In this document: one piece after another, positions 1 through 5,632 of the stretch
Layout: every line of letters begins with the position of its first letter
Position numbering within the stretch: position 1 is the stretch's first letter
Assembly: GCA_023419055.1 (NCBI GenBank)
Contig: JAEZYO010000139.1
Coordinates: 1 to 5,632 of the forward strand
DNA length: 5,632 bases
Direction of reading: 5' to 3'
Source of the DNA: Pseudomonadota bacterium
Lineage (GTDB): Bacteria > Myxococcota > Polyangia > Polyangiales > Polyangiaceae
Notes under the pieces: generated by a model
Databases searched by the model: none
Told to the model about the DNA's origin: nothing
What the model saw: only the letters and a program-made list of their open reading frames with translations
Position numbers and translations under genes: made by a program

Positions 1-400
1 GCGCCTCGCCCTTGGCGGCCCGATCGAAGTCCAGGCGATAGCGTCGCGCGAGCTCGAGATCCTTCTTGTCGAGCGCCTGCGCCGCGCCGTCGAGGGCTCG
101 GGCCGCCTCCAGAGCCAGCTTCTTGTAACGTTCGAGTCGAGGAACGAGCTCTTCCGACTCGACCTTCAGCGCGCCGAGGTCGGCGCTCAGCTTGCGATAG
201 CGGAGCGCGAGCGCACGCGATTCTCGAGCCGCCTTGGAGGCTTCGGTGTACTCCGCCGGAACCGCCTTCTTGGTCTCCTCGATGAAAGCGTTCACGGCGC
301 CGGCGAGCTCGCCGCATTCCTTGTTCTTCTGGAACTTGCCGCACCCTGCGAGGGCAGAAGCGAGCCCGAAAGCGAGCAGGAGACGCGAGCAGACGGACAC
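1..400 (-). CDS. Coiled-coil lipoprotein, partial (C-terminus beyond the left edge)
   Basis: This reading frame is open from a GTG at 398-400 to the window edge and gives 133 residues. The N-terminus is a clear lipoprotein signal: a short basic n-region (Arg6), a hydrophobic run at residues 7-18 and a lipobox Leu17-Ala18-Gly19-Cys20, so Cys20 should be lipidated after cleavage by signal peptidase II. There is no Asp at +2. The mature part is highly charged, Ala/Leu/Glu/Lys/Arg-rich, with no proline after about residue 85, and looks like one long helix or coiled coil from about residue 32 on; a second Cys lies at residue 29. Its start is 5 nt past the uppP stop, so it is probably translationally coupled, although no strong Shine-Dalgarno is visible. 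A CTG further upstream in frame is a less likely start. I recognise no named family. A periplasmic structural or scaffolding role is an inference only. Confidence 0.85.
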   Translation of the reverse strand, partial: MSVCSRLLLAFGLASALAGCGKFQKNKECGELAGAVNAFIEETKKAVPAEYTEASKAARESRALALRYRKLSADLGALKVESEELVPRLERYKKLALEAARALDGAAQALDKKDLELARRYRLDFDRAAKGEA

Positions 401-405
401 GGCGC

Positions 406-1221
406 TCAGTGCCCGGGCCAGGCAATGCCGAGGGCGATCGTGGCGAGCGCAAGCGGCGCGACCCAGAACGCGAACCAGGTGAAGCGGCCCTTGCGAACGA
501 CGCGCTGGAGCAAGAGGAGCGCCGCGATGCCGGTGAGCAGCGAGACGCTCGCGCCGAGGGCCGCGGCGGTGTCGAGCCCGCCCTCGCGGAACGCCTTCGG
601 CGCCTCGAGCAGCAGCGCGCCGAGCACGGCGGGGAGCGACATCAACATGCTGAGCTCGAAGGCGCGCTCCGGCTTCACCCCGAGCCAGAGCGCGAGAGCG
701 ATGGTCGAGCCCGAGCGCGAGAGGCCGGGCAACACGGCGAGGCCCTGCGCGACGCCGATCAGGAGCGCGCCCCCTGCCGACGGTTGGTCCTTGTCGCCGC
801 GCTTCGCGAAGCCCGACAGGATGAGGACGCTGGCCGTTCCGAGAAAGCCGAGCCCCACGATGAGCGGCTGCTCCGTCCAGCTCTCGACCGCGTCGCGCAG
901 CGCGAGGCCGATGAGCGCCGTCGGGATGCTCGCCAGGATGACCACGAGCGCGTCGCGGCCGCCCTGCGTGTCCCGAAACCGCGATGGCTTGGCGAGCGCG
1001 AGCGCTCCGTCGTGTACGGCGCGGCCGAGGCGCTGGCGCAGGACGATCGCCGTGGCGAGCAGCGTGCCGGCGTGGAGCAGCACGTTGAAGGTGAGCCCAC
1101 CCGTGCCGAGCTTGAACAGAATCTCGGTGAGCGCGAGGTGTCCGTCGCTCGAGACGGGGAGGAACTCGGTAACGCCCTGGATCGCGCCGAGAATGACCGC
1201 GGAGAGGTAAGGTGAGAACAT
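406..1221 (-). CDS. uppP: Undecaprenyl-diphosphatase UppP (BacA family)
   Basis: This integral inner-membrane enzyme dephosphorylates undecaprenyl pyrophosphate to undecaprenyl phosphate, recycling the lipid carrier for peptidoglycan and other surface polysaccharides; extra copies give bacitracin resistance in known members. The 271 residues match the usual family length of about 265-275. Both signature motifs are present: QGVTEFLPVSSDGH at residues 15-28 (catalytic-type Glu19, Ser25, His28) and PGLSRSGST at 165-173 (Arg169). Several hydrophobic segments span the rest, including about 92-108, 120-137, 150-165, 190-205, 220-239 and 247-268. Position 26 is Asp where Ser or Thr is more familiar; it lies between the catalytic residues and is probably a tolerated variant. 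The ATG lies 13 nt after the thioredoxin stop without an obvious Shine-Dalgarno, so it probably depends on coupling. It is the fourth gene of the minus-strand operon and is followed 5 nt later by the lipoprotein gene. Confidence 0.97.
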   Translation of the reverse strand: MFSPYLSAVILGAIQGVTEFLPVSSDGHLALTEILFKLGTGGLTFNVLLHAGTLLATAIVLRQRLGRAVHDGALALAKPSRFRDTQGGRDALVVILASIPTALIGLALRDAVESWTEQPLIVGLGFLGTASVLILSGFAKRGDKDQPSAGGALLIGVAQGLAVLPGLSRSGSTIALALWLGVKPERAFELSMLMSLPAVLGALLLEAPKAFREGGLDTAAALGASVSLLTGIAALLLLQRVVRKGRFTWFAFWVAPLALATIALGIAWPGH

Positions 1222-1234
1222 GCTGAGAGGGTTG

Positions 1235-1795
1235 CTAGCCGCCGGAGAGCGCCGACTCGACCAGCGCTTCGAGCTCCGCCTCGCGGACCAGTCCGCTCCT
1301 CAATGCCACGAGCATCCCCCGCCTGTCGATGACCGCCAGCGTGGGGAGCCCCTCGACCCCGTACGCGTGGGCCGCGGCCTCGTCCTCGTCGAACAGTGCC
1401 GGGAACTCGCTCGGGTGCTGCCGCGCGTAATTCTCCGCAGATCTGCGCTGATCGCTCGTGGCCACCCCGACCAGCATCACCCCTTGGGCTCGGTGGCTCT
1501 TCGCCACGCGCTCGACGATGGGCGCCTGGACTCGGCAAGGGCCGCACCAGCTGGCCCAGAAATCCACGATCACGACCTTGCCTTCGAGGTCGGAGAGCCG
1601 GAGCTCCGGCCGCTCGAACTTGCCGTTCATGACCGGCAACAAGAACTCGGGGGCAGGAGCGCCGACCCGCCGATCCGCCTTCTTGCCGAGGAGCGGCATC
1701 ACCAGGAAGCCGAAGAGCGCCGCGATCGCGAGCACCATCGCGGCGAGCCCGTAGCCGGTACGAGCGTCGGCGCGCCGCTTGTCCTCGCGACTCAT
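1235..1795 (-). CDS. Membrane-anchored TlpA/ResA-like thiol-disulfide oxidoreductase
   Basis: This 186-residue protein has a short basic cytoplasmic N-terminus (residues 1-14), one hydrophobic segment (about 15-36) acting as an uncleaved anchor, and a periplasmic thioredoxin fold. The AhpC/TSA-like start GAPAPEF lies at 45-51, the strand VVIVDFWASW leads into the active site WCGPC at 83-87 (Cys84, Cys87), and the cis-proline loop GLPT is at 149-152 (Pro151). Family members reduce or exchange disulfides outside the cytoplasm, for example in cytochrome c maturation or protein repair; the substrate cannot be told from sequence. By a from-memory alignment, Asp115 falls where Bacillus ResA has a functional Glu. 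The start is secure: its ATG overlaps the kinase stop (ATGA), with GGGGAG at 1803-1808 seven nucleotides upstream. No DsbD/CcdA-type electron donor or cytochrome gene is present in the window. Confidence 0.94.
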   Translation of the reverse strand: MSREDKRRADARTGYGLAAMVLAIAALFGFLVMPLLGKKADRRVGAPAPEFLLPVMNGKFERPELRLSDLEGKVVIVDFWASWCGPCRVQAPIVERVAKSHRAQGVMLVGVATSDQRRSAENYARQHPSEFPALFDEDEAAAHAYGVEGLPTLAVIDRRGMLVALRSGLVREAELEALVESALSGG

Positions 1796-3384
1796 GCCGC
1801 CGCTCCCCCACGCTCGAGCGCCGCGTCGCTCGCCGGCAGACGGATGACGAGCCGCGCTCCGCCGAGCGAGCTCTTGCCGGCGGCGATCGTGCCTCCGTGC
1901 TCGATCACGATCTTTTTCACGATCGCGAGCCCGAGGCCGGTGCCGTAGGTCTTGGTGGTCACGTAGGGATCGAACACGTTGTCTCCGAGCTCGCCGGGAA
2001 TGCCGGGCCCGTTGTCTTCGACGGAAAGGTCGAAGCTCTTGCCCTGCCGCTCGAGGCGCACCACGACGTCCGGCGGTCTGTCCCCCTGGGCGGCGATGGC
2101 CTGAGCGGCGTTGCGCAAAAGGTTGAACATGACTCGCCGTAGCATGTGCCGATCCATCATGACCGGAGCCGGCTGTTCCGGCAGCTCGAAGCGCACCTCC
2201 GGAACGGCGCCCGCTCCGCTCGTGCCGAGATCGCTCTCCGTGAGCAGCGGTTGAGCCGAAAGCTCGCGCAAGAACTCGGCCAGATCGGCTCGTTCGAGCT
2301 CCGCTTGGGGCAAGCGCGCGAAGTCCGAAAACTCTCCCACCAAGCGGCGCAGCGTCCCGACCTCGTCTTCGACGACCTCGAGCGTGGTGTCGAGCAGCTT
2401 TCGATACTCGGCCTCGTTGCCCGAGTAGCGGCGGTGAATCTCCTGAACCGCGAGCTGAATCGGCGTGAGCGGGTTTTTGATCTCGTGCGCCAGCCGGCGC
2501 GCCATTTCCTGCCAGGCGCTGATGCGGTGGAGGTACTCGATGCGCGCGCGGCTCGTCTCCACCTCACCCACCATTCGGTTGAAGGCGCGCGCCAGATCGG
2601 TGAGCTCGTCGTTGCCTCGCGCGGGGACGCGCGTCGTGAGATCGCCCGCCGCGACGCGCTGGGTCGCGCGGCTGAGCTCGGCGACGCGCCGAGAGACGTC
2701 GCGCGCGAGGAGCGACCCCACCCCGACGGCGAGCAGGATGGTCACCCCGAGCAGCACCGCGAACTGCTGCACGTAGCTCCGCTGATCGGCCTCGAGCAGG
2801 CGCTGCGCCTCGCGGTACGTATTGAGGAACTGGCTCATCTCCGCGAGCTCTTCGAAGCGGGCCTTCTCCGCGGCAAAGACGGCCACGAGCTCGAGCTCCG
2901 CCTCCTCGCGATCGTCGAGGTCGTCGTCCTCGCCCTTGTTTGGGCGCGCGTCGGACGAGAGCGGCTTGCGGACGTCGAGCTGGTTCTCTTTCGTCGGGTC
3001 CAGCGGACGGCCACGGTCGACGCTGCCGAGCACCCGCTCTCCTTCCTGGACGCTGAGCGAGACCAAGCTCGGGTGCTCACGGAAGAGCCGCTCGAGCTCC
3101 TCACGCGTCCGCGCCTTGTCTCCCGCCCGGGCCGCGCGCAGGAGCGGCTCGTGCGCGGCCATGGTCGCGGCCTCGTGGCGCATCCCCGCCTTCACGGCGC
3201 GGGCGAGCTCCTGGTAAACGTCGAGCGAACGCTCGAGGTGGTTCCCGATCTCGGGGCCGAAGAAGCGCGCGGGCGTTTGCCGGACCGCCTTCTCGACCAA
3301 CCAAATGGCGACGAGCACCGGGATGAGCGCGGTGAGGACGATCGCTAGCGCGAGGCGGCGGCGAATGCGGCCGGAACCGGCCAT
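1792..3384 (-). CDS. NtrY-like transmembrane sensor histidine kinase
   Basis: This 530-residue inner-membrane kinase is expected to autophosphorylate on His and pass phosphate to a response regulator that is not in the window. Order: TM1 at about 11-30; an extracytoplasmic sensor region at 31-205 (helical ends, a strand-rich middle and an acidic loop at 151-163); TM2 at about 206-227; HAMP at about 228-280; a dimerisation/phosphoacceptor helix with HEIKNPLTP at 300-308 (His300); and a HATPase_c domain with N-box NLLRNAAQA at 421-429, G1 DNGPGIP at 457-463, F-box FDPYVTTK at 471-478 and G2 GTGLGL at 481-486. All catalytic motifs are intact. The WQEMARRLAHEIKNPLTPIQ-like H-box context is typical of NtrY-type kinases, but the HAMP-to-His gap is too short for the usual PAS domain. 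I chose the ATG at 3384 because AGGA lies 8 nt upstream. An ATG at 3393 and a GTG at 3414 are in-frame alternatives that add 3 and 10 residues. The stop overlaps the thioredoxin start. Confidence 0.95.
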   Translation of the reverse strand: MAGSGRIRRRLALAIVLTALIPVLVAIWLVEKAVRQTPARFFGPEIGNHLERSLDVYQELARAVKAGMRHEAATMAAHEPLLRAARAGDKARTREELERLFREHPSLVSLSVQEGERVLGSVDRGRPLDPTKENQLDVRKPLSSDARPNKGEDDDLDDREEAELELVAVFAAEKARFEELAEMSQFLNTYREAQRLLEADQRSYVQQFAVLLGVTILLAVGVGSLLARDVSRRVAELSRATQRVAAGDLTTRVPARGNDELTDLARAFNRMVGEVETSRARIEYLHRISAWQEMARRLAHEIKNPLTPIQLAVQEIHRRYSGNEAEYRKLLDTTLEVVEDEVGTLRRLVGEFSDFARLPQAELERADLAEFLRELSAQPLLTESDLGTSGAGAVPEVRFELPEQPAPVMMDRHMLRRVMFNLLRNAAQAIAAQGDRPPDVVVRLERQGKSFDLSVEDNGPGIPGELGDNVFDPYVTTKTYGTGLGLAIVKKIVIEHGGTIAAGKSSLGGARLVIRLPASDAALERGGAAA

Positions 3385-3392
3385 CGTGGGCA

Positions 3393-3396
3393 TCCT
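3393..3396 (-). promoter_or_regulatory. Shine-Dalgarno that decides the kinase start
   Basis: AGGA lies across the last two bases of the upstream gene's TAG stop and the two bases after it, 8 nt before the ATG at 3384. The other in-frame starts (ATG at 3393, GTG at 3414) have no purine-rich motif at a proper distance. Overlap with the stop suggests translational coupling between the unknown protein and the kinase. Confidence 0.5.
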
Positions 3397-4378
3397 AACG
3401 CGAGAGGAGGTCACGCGCGAGCTTCAGCGGATCGAACCCGAGCCTCTGGGAGATGTCGCGCTCGAGCGCCTGAAACCCCTCGGAACGCCCGATTCTTGCG
3501 CCCACTCCGCCGAGCCAGGGCCCCACGCCCGCGCGATCGGCGAGCGCGCGGAAGCCCGCGAACGCGGCGCGGCCGATGTCGAGCCCGAGCGGCAGAGCCA
3601 CGGCGGCGGGCGCCGGCGAGAGGATGACGTCACGCGCCGCCACGGCCGTGGCCCAACCTCCGAGGATGTCGCCGCGTGCCAGGCGGCGGTACGTCGGGAT
3701 CTCGGCGTAGCAGCCGAGCGAGACGGGGGCGACACGACGCTCCACCGCCTCGGAGACGTAGCGGTAGTCGCGCCGGAAGTCGCCCGACAGAAAGCCGATG
3801 TCCGAGCGCAGCTCCGAGGGCCCGATCAACAGATCGAACCCTCGCTCACTGCGGCGGGCGGCCAGGCACGTATAAAGGTCGCCGTTTTCGAACGCGGCGA
3901 GGACGATCGCCTTGCCGCGCGGGCAGAGCGCGTCCGCCACCGAGAGCAGCACGCTCTCCTTGGGCACCGGCCAGGCCGCGAGGGATCCCGGGACCACCCG
4001 CAAGCTGCCGCGCGCCTCGAGCTCGCGCAGGGTCTCGATCAGCTCGAGGCACTGAGTCAAGAAGTCCTGGCCTGGTCGCACCCGATCCGCGAAGCGTTCC
4101 GCGAGCTCGTCGAGCGCTCCGAACGCGAGCTCCGCGGCCCAGCGCGCGTGGTGACGAACACGAATCGCCTCGAGATCTTGAGGCCAGGGTTCGGCCGCGG
4201 GGTTCAAGCGCCCGCGCTCCGTACTGACGAGCTTCCGCAGCCGGGGGCCCGTCGTGACCGCCACCACCCCCCCGCGCTCACCCTGGGGATCGACCGAGCG
4301 GGTCGCCCGGAACAGGTCGGAAAGCCGCGCCCATTCAGCGGAATCGAAGCCTTCGACGCGAACGTCGGGAGTCAACAC
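3395..4378 (-). CDS. Hypothetical protein, 327 aa, first gene of the operon
   Basis: I do not recognise this protein. From the proposed GTG at 4376-4378 it has 327 residues, no signal peptide and no convincing transmembrane segment, so it is probably cytoplasmic. Residues 10-120 look mainly helical and charged, with a His-His pair at 76-77. The middle (about 125-200) alternates short hydrophobic strands with charged loops, as in an alpha/beta fold. Residues 240-295 are rich in Ala, Gly and Pro and fairly apolar, and the C-terminus is an amphipathic helix. Cysteines are at 110, 152, 171 and 223, with no metal-binding spacing. Apart from the initiator there is no methionine, so the start must be GTG at 4378, TTG at 4375 or another non-ATG codon; longer versions would run antisense into the peptidase gene. 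Coding is supported by codon usage like its neighbours and by tight packing 10 nt before the kinase. A link to kinase signalling is possible but unproven. Confidence 0.8.
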   Translation of the reverse strand: MLTPDVRVEGFDSAEWARLSDLFRATRSVDPQGERGGVVAVTTGPRLRKLVSTERGRLNPAAEPWPQDLEAIRVRHHARWAAELAFGALDELAERFADRVRPGQDFLTQCLELIETLRELEARGSLRVVPGSLAAWPVPKESVLLSVADALCPRGKAIVLAAFENGDLYTCLAARRSERGFDLLIGPSELRSDIGFLSGDFRRDYRYVSEAVERRVAPVSLGCYAEIPTYRRLARGDILGGWATAVAARDVILSPAPAAVALPLGLDIGRAAFAGFRALADRAGVGPWLGGVGARIGRSEGFQALERDISQRLGFDPLKLARDLLSR

Positions 4379-4385
4379 GGGCGGG

Positions 4386-4393
4386 ACTATACT
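4386..4393. promoter_or_regulatory. Candidate bidirectional -10 element in the 21-nt divergent gap
   Basis: The octamer ACTATACT contains TATACT on the plus strand (4388-4393) and TATAGT on the minus strand (4391 down to 4386), sharing one TATA core. Each is close to the sigma70 -10 consensus and stands out in very GC-rich DNA. A start site about 7 nt downstream would fall at or within a base or two of the peptidase ATG (4400) in one direction and of the proposed GTG (4378) in the other. Neither start has a strong Shine-Dalgarno, which fits leaderless or very short leaders. No convincing -35 hexamer is visible on either side, so this remains a candidate. Confidence 0.4.
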
Positions 4394-4399
4394 CGAGCC

Positions 4400-5632
4400 A
4401 TGGACGAAATCCTCCCCGACGAGCGCCGCGTCGCCGCCGACCTGCTCGCCTTCCTCGACCAGAGCCCGACGCCGTATCACGCGGTCAGCGAAGCGGCGCG
4501 TCGGCTCGAAGCGCGGGGGTTCGTCGCGCTCGACGAGCGCCAACCATTTCGCCTCGCTCCGGGGAGCAAGGGCTACGTCGTGCGCGGCGGCGGATCGATC
4601 GTCGCGTTCGAGATCGGGAGCGTGCCCCCCGAGGAAGGAGGCTTCATCGTCGTCGGCGCTCACACCGACTCGCCCAACTTGAGACTGAAGCCCGCGCCGG
4701 ACTTCGCGGGCGGCGGCTACGCTCAGCTCGCGGTCGAGGTGTACGGCGGCGTGCTGCTCTCGACCTGGCTCGATCGCGACCTCTCGCTCGCCGGTCGCGT
4801 CGTGCTCGCGGGCGGCAAGACCGAGCTCTTACGCCTCCCCGGCGTGCTCTGCCGCATCCCGAACCTCGCCATCCACCTGAACCGCGAGGTCAACTCACAA
4901 GGGTTGCAGCTCAACGCCGAACGTCACCTGATGCCGGTGCTCGGGCTCGAGCGAGCCGAAGGCGGCGCGCGAGTCCTGGATCTGGTGAAGAGCGCCCTCT
5001 CCGGCACGGCCGCGGCGGGGGCCACCGAGCGCGATCTCCTCGCGTTCGATCTGTGCCTGTTCGATACCGCGCGCGCGACCCTGGCCGGCCCTTCCGAGGA
5101 GTTCATTTTCTCGGCTCGGCTCGACAACCTGGCGTCCTGTCACGCCGGCCTCTTGGCGCTCACCGAGGCCGGGCCCCCGAGCACGGCGACGCGCGTCCTC
5201 GCGCTTCACGACCACGAGGAGGTGGGCAGCCAGAGCGCGACCGGGGCCCGCTCCGCCTTCCTCAAGAGCCTGCTCGAGCGCCTGCTGGGGAGGCCGGATC
5301 CGGAGAGCTACGCGCGGGCCGTCGCGCGCTCGCTCTTGATTTCGGCAGATATGGCCCACGCCGTCCACCCGAACTACGCGGACAAGCACGACAGGCAGCA
5401 CCGCCCGGTGCTCGGCAAGGGCCCGGTGGTGAAGGTCAACGTGAACCAGAGCTACGCGACGGACGCGCTGTCCCAGGCCGCGTTCGTGGAGGCCTGCCGC
5501 GCCGAGGGCGGCGGCCCGCAGTTCTTCTCCGCGAGGAACGACATGCCGTGCGGCTCGACCATCGGCCCGATCAGCGCGGCTCGCCTCGGCATGCGCACCG
5601 TCGACGTCGGAAACCCCATGCTCAGCATGCAC
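4400..5632 (+). CDS. apeB: M18 family aspartyl aminopeptidase, partial (C-terminus beyond the right edge)
   Basis: This cytoplasmic binuclear metallo-aminopeptidase removes N-terminal acidic residues (Asp, Glu) from peptides; M18 enzymes form large tetrahedral dodecamers. The 411 residues present cover nearly the whole family length of about 425-435. Signatures in order: an N-terminal SPTPYHAV at 22-29, GAHTDSPNLRLKP at 86-98, a TWLDRDLSLAGRV stretch at 122-134, RIPNLAIHL at 152-160, RLDNLASC at 240-247, DHEEVGSQSA at 271-280, ISADMAHAVHPNY at 314-326, and RNDMPCGSTIGP at 379-390. By family knowledge, the metal ligands and catalytic residues are His88, Asp90, Asp242, Glu273, Glu274, Asp317 and His411; all are present, the last being the final codon of the window. 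Only about 15-25 residues should be missing. The ATG at 4400 has no strong ribosome-binding site. The gene diverges from the minus-strand operon, and its symbol is given by family analogy. Confidence 0.97.
   Translation, partial: MDEILPDERRVAADLLAFLDQSPTPYHAVSEAARRLEARGFVALDERQPFRLAPGSKGYVVRGGGSIVAFEIGSVPPEEGGFIVVGAHTDSPNLRLKPAPDFAGGGYAQLAVEVYGGVLLSTWLDRDLSLAGRVVLAGGKTELLRLPGVLCRIPNLAIHLNREVNSQGLQLNAERHLMPVLGLERAEGGARVLDLVKSALSGTAAAGATERDLLAFDLCLFDTARATLAGPSEEFIFSARLDNLASCHAGLLALTEAGPPSTATRVLALHDHEEVGSQSATGARSAFLKSLLERLLGRPDPESYARAVARSLLISADMAHAVHPNYADKHDRQHRPVLGKGPVVKVNVNQSYATDALSQAAFVEACRAEGGGPQFFSARNDMPCGSTIGPISAARLGMRTVDVGNPMLSMH

Noticed and set aside
409..1215. A 268-codon plus-strand frame opposite uppP, plus a second overlapping plus-strand frame at 425-1210
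   Set aside because: The first is the codon-aligned antisense frame of uppP, and the second is another shifted shadow. Both give charged or Ser/Arg/Pro-rich sequence without recognisable domains.
759..1811. A 350-codon minus-strand frame crossing uppP and the thioredoxin
   Set aside because: It is a frame-shifted copy of two clear genes, extremely Arg/Ser-rich, and cuts across their boundary.
1220..1948. A 242-codon plus-strand frame opposite the thioredoxin and the kinase end
   Set aside because: It is an antisense shadow: codon-aligned with the thioredoxin, then out of register with the kinase, with no domain and no supporting ribosome-binding site.
2146..3348. A 400-codon open frame on the plus strand opposite the histidine kinase
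   Set aside because: Its codons are exact reverse complements of the kinase codons, so a stop needs a TTA, CTA or TCA codon in the kinase, and these are rare in GC-rich genes. The product is Arg/Glu/His/Leu-rich low-complexity sequence with no motif, while the kinase has every catalytic box.
3385..3414. A 10-residue N-terminal extension of the kinase from a GTG at 3414
   Set aside because: It would overlap the upstream gene by 20 nt and has no Shine-Dalgarno, whereas the ATG at 3384 has AGGA at a good distance. It is not fully excluded.
4370..4375. TTGACT on the minus strand as a -35 box
   Set aside because: It lies inside the proposed start of the unknown gene, and the hexamer 17 nt downstream (AGGCTT) does not resemble a -10 element.
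4379..4663. An N-terminal extension of the unknown protein to an ATG at 4663 (422 residues)
   Set aside because: The extra 95 residues are antisense to the conserved start of the M18 peptidase and look like charged filler; the GTG at 4378 avoids the overlap.
4895..5632. A long minus-strand frame opposite the M18 aminopeptidase
   Set aside because: It is codon-aligned antisense to a gene with all family signatures, ends where the peptidase uses a TCA serine codon, and has Arg/Ala/Gly/Val-rich low-complexity composition.

Overview
The window is GC-rich, almost gap-free bacterial chromosomal DNA. G/C dominates third codon positions, which opens long spurious frames on the opposite strand of most genes. 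The gene set (a UppP/BacA carrier-lipid phosphatase, an NtrY-type histidine kinase, a TlpA-type thioredoxin, a lipoprotein and an M18 aminopeptidase) points to a Gram-negative bacterium. Together with the base composition and an unrecognised operon-head protein, it suggests a myxobacterium or relative (Myxococcota, Polyangia-like). That placement is an inference from style and was not tested by a search.

Layout: five genes on the minus strand fill 1-4378 and are read in this order: a 327-aa protein of unknown function (3395-4378), an NtrY-like sensor histidine kinase (1792-3384), a membrane-anchored TlpA/ResA-like thioredoxin (1235-1795), UppP (406-1221), and a coiled-coil lipoprotein cut by the left edge (1-400). 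The junctions are 10 nt, a 4-nt ATGA overlap, 13 nt and 5 nt, so they almost certainly form one operon. On the plus strand, an M18 aspartyl aminopeptidase starts at 4400 and runs off the right edge, with 411 residues present. The two transcription units diverge from a 21-nt gap (4379-4399) holding one TATA core that reads as a good -10 element on both strands, close enough to both start codons to suggest leaderless or nearly leaderless transcripts.

How the genes fit together: four of the five operon products act at or across the inner membrane or in the periplasm. UppP recycles undecaprenyl pyrophosphate for cell-wall and polysaccharide synthesis, the thioredoxin handles extracytoplasmic thiols, the lipoprotein is envelope-anchored, and the kinase senses something outside the inner membrane. 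The kinase has no response regulator in the window, appears to lack the PAS domain usual in NtrY, and carries a conspicuous acidic loop in its sensor region. An envelope-maintenance or envelope-stress role is a reasonable inference, not a demonstrated one. The aminopeptidase is a cytoplasmic housekeeping enzyme, probably adjacent only by position.

There are no RNA genes, mobile elements, CRISPR arrays or notable repeats that I can support, and no gene-free stretch longer than 21 bases. Most of the window is ordinary core-genome content. The best leads are the operon composition, the unknown 327-aa protein, the acidic sensor loop and the divergent TATA core.
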